Below, one piece after another: positions 3,808 through 8,138 of a DNA stretch of 8,138 bases; position 1 is the first letter of the stretch; every line of letters starts with the position of its first letter. Location of the stretch: contig CAZKTS010000262.1 of assembly GCA_964555735.1 (NCBI GenBank), forward strand, positions 1 through 8,138. Reading direction: 5' to 3'. The notes beneath the pieces are model-generated. The model did no database searches and had not been told where the DNA came from. It saw only the letters and a program-made list of their open reading frames with translations. The stretch comes from CAZKTS01 sp964555735 (GTDB lineage Bacteria > Actinomycetota > Acidimicrobiia > IMCC26256 > PALSA-555). A program made the translations under genes and the position numbers.

Positions 3808-5532
3808 GTGGCAACAACCCCTTCACCGGGGTCGGGCCGGTCGTCGGACGACCTCGCACCTGACGCGGGTGCATCACACGCGCCGCTGGTCGAGCTGCTG
3901 CCCGAGCCCGCCCTGCTCGTCGACGCGGTCGGGACGGTCCTCGCCGGCAACCAGGCCGCCGCCGCGCTGCTCGGACGGCCGATCGAGGAGCTCCTCGGCA
4001 CCTCCGCGCTCGAGGTGGTGCACCCCGAGGACCAGGGGATGGCGCTCGAGGCGCTCGACTCCACCGCCGAGGGCGCCGGCGCACACGACCCGATCACGAT
4101 CCGGGTCGTCGACGCCGGCGGCGCCGCCCGCTTCGTCGAGGTGATGGGCAACAACCTCCTGCACGACGCCCGCGTCGGCGCGATCGTGCTCTCCGCCCGC
4201 GACCTCGAGGAGCGGGCGCGCTCGGACGAGGACTTCGCGTCCCTGGGCCGCCGGTTCGAGATCACCTTCGAGCACTCCCCCGTCGGCCGCGCGCTGGTCT
4301 CGCTCGACGGCCGGATCACGCGCGCGAACCGCGCGATCTGCCAGATGACCGGGCTCTCCGCCGAGGAGCTCGTCGGGACGAACGTCTTCGAGCTCGCGCA
4401 CCCCGACGAGATCGAGATCGACCGCGAGATGGGTGCGGCCATCTCGCGCGGCGACTTGGAGGTGCACGAAGGCGACCGCCGCTTGCGACACGTCGACGGC
4501 TCGTGGCGATGGATCCGTCGCACCGTGTTCGTGATCAGCGACGCGAGCGGCGCGCCGCAGTACGTCTCCCTCGATGTCGTCGACGTGACCGAGCTCCGCG
4601 AGGTGGCCGACGGTCAGCAGCGGGCGGAGGCCCAGCTCCGCGCCCTCCTCGACGCCAGCTCCGAGATCGTCACCGTCCTCGACCCCGACGGCACCTGGCG
4701 CTGGACCAGCGGGGCGATCGAGCGTCTGCTCGGCTACGACGCGGCCCGGGACCCGACCGCGGAGGGCGGCGTGTTCGCCATCGTCCATCCCGACGACGCC
4801 GAGCTCGCGGCCCGCGCGTTCGAGGTCCTGGCGTCGCGGCCGCCCGGACCTGGGCGCTCCCAGGACGACGCGCTGACCGTCCGGCTCCGTGCCGCCAACG
4901 GCGAGTGGCGGTGGTTCGAGGTCCGCGGCCGAAACCTCATCGACGATCCCGCCGTGAACGGGATCGTCCTGCTCTCGCGCGACATCACCGATCTCCGGGA
5001 GGCCCAGGCCCAGCTCTCGCACCAGGCGACCCACGACCCGCTGACGAAGCTGCCCAACCGCGTACTGTTCCAGGAGCTCGGCGACCAGGCGCTCGCCCGC
5101 GCGGACCGCGACGGCACGCTCGTCGCGGTGCTGTTCCTCGACCTCGATCGCTTCAAGCGGGTCAACGACACCTACGGGCATCAGATCGGCGACGCCCTCC
5201 TCGTCGAGGTCGCCCAGCGTCTCCGGAACTGCGTGCGGCGCGGTGACGTGGTCGCTCGCTTCGGTGGCGACGAGTTCGTGATCCTCTGCGAGCATCCCGC
5301 CGGCCAGCTCGAGATGCTCGATCTCGCCAACCGGCTCATCGCCTCGGTCGCAGCACCCACCGAGATCCCGGACATCGAGACCGAGGTCGGCGTCAGCGTC
5401 GGCATCTCGATCGGCGCCGGCGGGCGGGTCACCGTCGACGCCCTGCTGCGCGACGCCGATGCGGCGCTGTACCAGGCGAAGGATCTGGGCCGTGACCAGG
5501 CGGTCATCTTCGGGGCCCACCGCGTCCCGTGA
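3808..5532 (+). CDS. diguanylate cyclase with three PAS domains (PAS-PAS-PAS-GGDEF)
   Basis: 574 residues with no membrane segment or signal peptide, so cytosolic. PAS1 is about 24-137, PAS2 143-267 and PAS3 272-401. Each ends in an RD(I/L)-like or DVT strand followed by a short helical linker, and HPD/HPED motifs are typical of S-box PAS. The GGDEF domain (about 402-570) has THDPLTKLPNR at its start, DLDRFKRVND, the catalytic GGDEF at 486-490 and an intact inhibitory I-site R477xxD480 five residues before it. It should make c-di-GMP from two GTP and be product-inhibited. PAS ligands are unknown, and no obvious haem or flavin residues can be assigned. The GTG at 3808 is chosen because AGGAG lies six bases upstream. 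Upstream in-frame sequence would run through other genes. No EAL domain is present. A related cyclase follows 98 bases downstream. Confidence 0.94.
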   Translation: MATTPSPGSGRSSDDLAPDAGASHAPLVELLPEPALLVDAVGTVLAGNQAAAALLGRPIEELLGTSALEVVHPEDQGMALEALDSTAEGAGAHDPITIRVVDAGGAARFVEVMGNNLLHDARVGAIVLSARDLEERARSDEDFASLGRRFEITFEHSPVGRALVSLDGRITRANRAICQMTGLSAEELVGTNVFELAHPDEIEIDREMGAAISRGDLEVHEGDRRLRHVDGSWRWIRRTVFVISDASGAPQYVSLDVVDVTELREVADGQQRAEAQLRALLDASSEIVTVLDPDGTWRWTSGAIERLLGYDAARDPTAEGGVFAIVHPDDAELAARAFEVLASRPPGPGRSQDDALTVRLRAANGEWRWFEVRGRNLIDDPAVNGIVLLSRDITDLREAQAQLSHQATHDPLTKLPNRVLFQELGDQALARADRDGTLVAVLFLDLDRFKRVNDTYGHQIGDALLVEVAQRLRNCVRRGDVVARFGGDEFVILCEHPAGQLEMLDLANRLIASVAAPTEIPDIETEVGVSVGISIGAGGRVTVDALLRDADAALYQAKDLGRDQAVIFGAHRVP

Positions 5533-5630
5533 GCCCGTTGCCCCACAAGGGCGCCGGCCCCGGCTCAGGCTGCGCACAGGATCGGCCGACAACCATCGTG
5601 ACCGTATGAGCCCGAATCCCCCTGTCTGAC
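5533..5630 (+). other. 98-base gap between the two diguanylate cyclase genes
   Basis: The gap contains a small possible stem (GCCC 5540-5543 with GGGC 5549-5552) and an 8-base palindrome TCGGCCGA (5582-5589). There is no T-run terminator, no clear -10/-35 pair and no Shine-Dalgarno before the second gene. Whether the two cyclases share a transcript cannot be decided. Confidence 0.5.
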
Positions 5631-7658
5631 GTGCCCCGCACCCGCGACCCCGAGTTCCTCCGCGCGGTCCTGGAACACGCGACCGACGTGGTGGCGGTCG
5701 TCGACGCGAACGGACAGCTCGAGTACGCCAGCCCGTCCGGGCGTTGGGTGCTCGGGTACGAGCCCGACGCGATGGTCGGCACCAACGTGCTCGAGCTCGT
5801 GCATCCCGACGATCTCGCCGACGCCACCGAGGCCCTCGGGCGCTCGTTGGCGAGCGGGCCCGGCCTGCTGCCCGTCAAGCAGCTCCGGCTCCGCCACGCG
5901 GACGGCAGCTACCGCCACGTCGAGGTCGCCAGCTTCAACCTGCTCGCCGACCCGATCGTCGATGGCTACGTGCTGAGCGTGCGCGACGTCACCGCGCGGG
6001 TCGAGGCCGAGCGCGAGGCAGACCGTCGGTCGGCCGAGTTCTCGGCGCTGATCGAGCAGTCGTCGGACATCGTGACCGTGCTCGAGGCCGACGGCACCTG
6101 GCGCTTCTCGAGCGACGCCGGCACCCGCCTGCTGGGCCATCCGAAGGGGATCAGTCCCGCCGGCGGCATCTTCGACCTGCTCCATCCCGACGACGTCGAG
6201 GCCGCCGGCACCGCGTTCCAGGAGGTCCTCGACGGCACGCGCGGACCCGAGGACCCGCTGCTGCTCCGAGCCCGCTCGGTGACCGGCGAGTGGCGCTGGT
6301 TCGAGACCGTCGCCCGGGACCTGACCGACGACCCCGCGGTCCGGGGCATCGTCCTCAACTCTCGCGACGTGACCGAACGGATCGAGGCCGAACGAGCGCT
6401 CCGCGAGACCGGCGCCCGCTTCCGTGCGCTGGCGGAGCACGCCACCGACCTCGTCACCGTGACCGCCGCCGACGGCACCTTCTCCTACGTCAGCGAGTCC
6501 GTGACCCGGATGCTGGGGTGGACACCCGAGGAACTCGTCGGTCAGCCCAGCACCGTCTTGATCCACCCCGACGATCGACCGCTCGCCCGCGACTCGGTCA
6601 TGGAGTACCTCGCCGGGCGCAGCGAGGCGCGCCCGCTCGAGCACCGCGTCCGTCACAAGGACGGGACCTGGCGGGTCGTGGAGAGCATCACGACGAACCT
6701 GACCGACGAACCCAGCCTGGGCGGCCTGGTGACGAACGCGCGCGACATCACCGAACGGCGCCGCGCCGAGGCGCGCGCCCAGCAGCTCACCGACGTGCTC
6801 GAGCAGTCCAACGAGGTCGTCGTGCTGTCCGAACCCCACGGGCGGCTCGTGTACGCCAACCAGCGGGCGCGCGAGCTCCTCGGGCTCGGCATCGGCCAGG
6901 ACGTCGGTGAGCTGTCGAGCCTGGAGTCGCGCCAACGGCTCCGCAACGAGATCATGCCGTTCGTGCGGCGCCACGGGCTCTGGAGCGGTGAGCTCACGCT
7001 CCGTACCACCGCCGGCGACGAGGTGCCGATGCTCGCCACCGTCCAAGCCCACCGCCAGGATGGTGAGATCGTGCTGCTGTCGACGATCGCGCACGACATC
7101 ACCGAGATGAAGCGGACGCAGCACCGCCTCGAGTACGAGGCGACGCACGACGCGCTGACCGGTCTCCCGAACCGCGCCATGTTCAACGAGTTCGGCGAGC
7201 AGGCCCTCGAGCGGGCCGGACGCCACCGCACGACCACCGCCGTGCTCTTCCTCGACCTCGACGGGTTCAAGGCGGTCAACGACTCCCTTGGCCACGATGC
7301 CGGCGACCGCGCGCTCGTCGAGGTGGCGAAGCGCCTCCGGGTCGCCGTGCGTGGCGGTGACCTCGTCGCCCGTCTCGGCGGTGACGAGTTCTGCGTGCTG
7401 TGCGAGCTCATCACCGGCGAGGACGAGATGCGTGAGCTCGGGGAGCGGATCGTCGGCGCGGTGAGCACGCCGCTGCGCATCCACGGGCGCGACGTCGAGA
7501 TCGGCACCAGCATCGGGATCGCGGTCGACGTCCGGGGTGAGCAGACGCTCGGCAACCTGGTGCGCGACGCCGACGTCGCGCTGTACCACGCGAAGCGCGG
7601 CGGCAAGGGCCGGGTCGAGGTGTTCAGCGACCGCCTCGACGAGCACGGTCGCGCCTGA
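5631..7658 (+). CDS. diguanylate cyclase with four PAS domains (PAS x4-GGDEF)
   Basis: 675 residues, soluble, no signal peptide. PAS1 is about 8-127, PAS2 136-255, PAS3 261-382 and PAS4 386-498, the last more divergent and lacking the HPDD motif of the first three. The GGDEF domain (about 500-668) has THDALTGLPNR, DLDGFKAVND, GGDEF at 583-587 and the I-site R574xxD577, so it should be an active, feedback-inhibited c-di-GMP synthase. PAS2 is close to PAS3 of the upstream cyclase (shared IVTVL, DGTWR, RLLG, HPDD, GEWRWFE, DDPAV), indicating duplication and domain reshuffling. GTG at 5631 is the first usual start after an in-frame TGA at 5607. It has no Shine-Dalgarno, so the start is less certain than in the upstream gene (CTG at 5622 is possible). 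The stop lies in a stem shared with the convergent gene. Confidence 0.93.
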   Translation: MPRTRDPEFLRAVLEHATDVVAVVDANGQLEYASPSGRWVLGYEPDAMVGTNVLELVHPDDLADATEALGRSLASGPGLLPVKQLRLRHADGSYRHVEVASFNLLADPIVDGYVLSVRDVTARVEAEREADRRSAEFSALIEQSSDIVTVLEADGTWRFSSDAGTRLLGHPKGISPAGGIFDLLHPDDVEAAGTAFQEVLDGTRGPEDPLLLRARSVTGEWRWFETVARDLTDDPAVRGIVLNSRDVTERIEAERALRETGARFRALAEHATDLVTVTAADGTFSYVSESVTRMLGWTPEELVGQPSTVLIHPDDRPLARDSVMEYLAGRSEARPLEHRVRHKDGTWRVVESITTNLTDEPSLGGLVTNARDITERRRAEARAQQLTDVLEQSNEVVVLSEPHGRLVYANQRARELLGLGIGQDVGELSSLESRQRLRNEIMPFVRRHGLWSGELTLRTTAGDEVPMLATVQAHRQDGEIVLLSTIAHDITEMKRTQHRLEYEATHDALTGLPNRAMFNEFGEQALERAGRHRTTTAVLFLDLDGFKAVNDSLGHDAGDRALVEVAKRLRVAVRGGDLVARLGGDEFCVLCELITGEDEMRELGERIVGAVSTPLRIHGRDVEIGTSIGIAVDVRGEQTLGNLVRDADVALYHAKRGGKGRVEVFSDRLDEHGRA

Positions 7659-7674
7659 GCGGTCCGGCGCTCAG
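7655..7674. terminator. stem-loop spanning both convergent stop codons
   Basis: CTGAGCG (7655-7661) pairs with CGCTCAG (7668-7674) around GTCCGG. The TGA of the cyclase (7656-7658) and the TCA, a minus-strand TGA at 7671-7673, lie in opposite arms. With only 12 bases between the genes, this 7-bp GC-rich stem is the only candidate for a bidirectional terminator. It lacks a T-run, so efficiency is doubtful. Confidence 0.45.
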
Positions 7675-8138
7675 CCGAGCCAGTCCTGCGCCTCGCGCAG
7701 CAGGTGCCGGCTCACATCGAGGCACCGGTCCAGCAGCTCGCAGGACACCGCGTCGCCGTCGCGGATGTGGAGCAGCGACACCCGCTGGTGGGCCACGACT
7801 CGCAACGCCCGTTCCGCCGCCTCGGTCGCAGCGGGGATCGAGTCGATCGCCGAGACCTCGAGGGGCAGATCAGGACCCCCGATCCCGGCCAGCTCGGTGG
7901 CCGCGACGAGCAGGTCCGGGCCGTGCGGCAGCGGCGGGAGCCCCCTCGTGAAGTTCTGCGGGAAGTGGTACTCGTCGGGCGGGTCGTCGCCCTCCTCCCG
8001 GGCGATCACCGCGTCCTCGAACCCGAGCAGGACCCTCGGATCGATCTCGAGCGACAGATAGAGGTCGACCGGACCCTCACACCCCTCCTCGGGGTGGACG
8101 TCGACCTCCCACGTCTGGCGCAACGAGTAGCTCTCCAC
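7671..8138 (-). CDS. unknown protein, possibly incomplete at its N-terminus (window edge)
   Basis: At least 155 residues are visible. The frame is still open at the window end, where the last codon is GTG, so this may be the true start or an internal valine. The protein is acidic, with no membrane segment or signal. Visible parts are a beta-like N-terminal stretch (LYLSLEIDP, about 27-34), a Pro-rich turn around residues 59-74 (HFPQNF, PPLPHGPD), a probable helix at 102-116 and a C-terminal helix (about 134-154). No family is recognised. It converges on the second diguanylate cyclase with a 12-base gap, so it is not part of that transcript. Base composition resembles its neighbours. Confidence 0.65.
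   Translation of the reverse strand: MESYSLRQTWEVDVHPEEGCEGPVDLYLSLEIDPRVLLGFEDAVIAREEGDDPPDEYHFPQNFTRGLPPLPHGPDLLVAATELAGIGGPDLPLEVSAIDSIPAATEAAERALRVVAHQRVSLLHIRDGDAVSCELLDRCLDVSRHLLREAQDWLG

Noticed and set aside
5565..7646. Long open frame on the minus strand across the second diguanylate cyclase (and a similar one at 3874-5592).
   Set aside because: GC-rich codon bias in the true gene creates long antisense frames. The translations are low-complexity Arg/Asp/Val/Ala-rich without domains, and the opposite strand has full PAS-GGDEF proteins.

Overview
The window is GC-rich (roughly two thirds G+C by eye) and densely packed. Several starts are GTG, the protein families are typical of actinobacteria, and one small Cys-rich protein looks actinobacterial. 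A high-GC actinobacterium is the best guess, possibly Acidimicrobiia-like, but nothing in the window fixes the taxon. No transposase, integrase, CRISPR array or rRNA was seen, and no stretch over 300 bases lacks a gene.

Left part (1-1604, + strand): an intact tRNA-Lys(CUU) with encoded CCA is followed by a short zone of partial tRNA copies. These are a 17-bp tandem repeat of the tRNA 3' end and then a degenerate tRNA fragment whose last 39 bases exactly match the 3' half of the intact gene. The GTG start of a classical short-chain dehydrogenase/reductase begins at the next base. A probable lipoprotein overlaps the SDR stop by one base.

Middle part (1601-3726, - strand): a tRNA-Leu(UAG) is followed after 17 bases by a DUF35-type Zn-ribbon/OB-fold protein, and 13 bases later by a thiolase of the SCP-x/lipid-transfer-protein class. 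This is a recognisable acyl-CoA thiolase module. The thiolase and lipoprotein genes converge and share the palindrome CTAG for both stop codons. Upstream of the tRNA lies a small four-cysteine protein with a very basic tail.

Right part (3727-7658, + strand): two soluble multi-PAS diguanylate cyclases in tandem (3 PAS + GGDEF and 4 PAS + GGDEF). Both keep the GGDEF signature and the RxxD inhibitory site, and neither has an EAL or HD-GYP domain. The first has its ribosome-binding site in the loop of a perfect 7-bp hairpin that ends at the start codon. The window ends with a convergent, possibly incomplete gene of unknown function (7671-8138, -).

The parts probably do not form one pathway. The SDR and the thiolase/DUF35 pair fit lipid or acyl-CoA metabolism, and the right part makes c-di-GMP in response to unknown PAS-sensed signals. 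The most unusual structures are the tRNA-tail repeats next to the SDR start and the RBS-in-loop hairpin. I did not find a clearly new multi-gene system.
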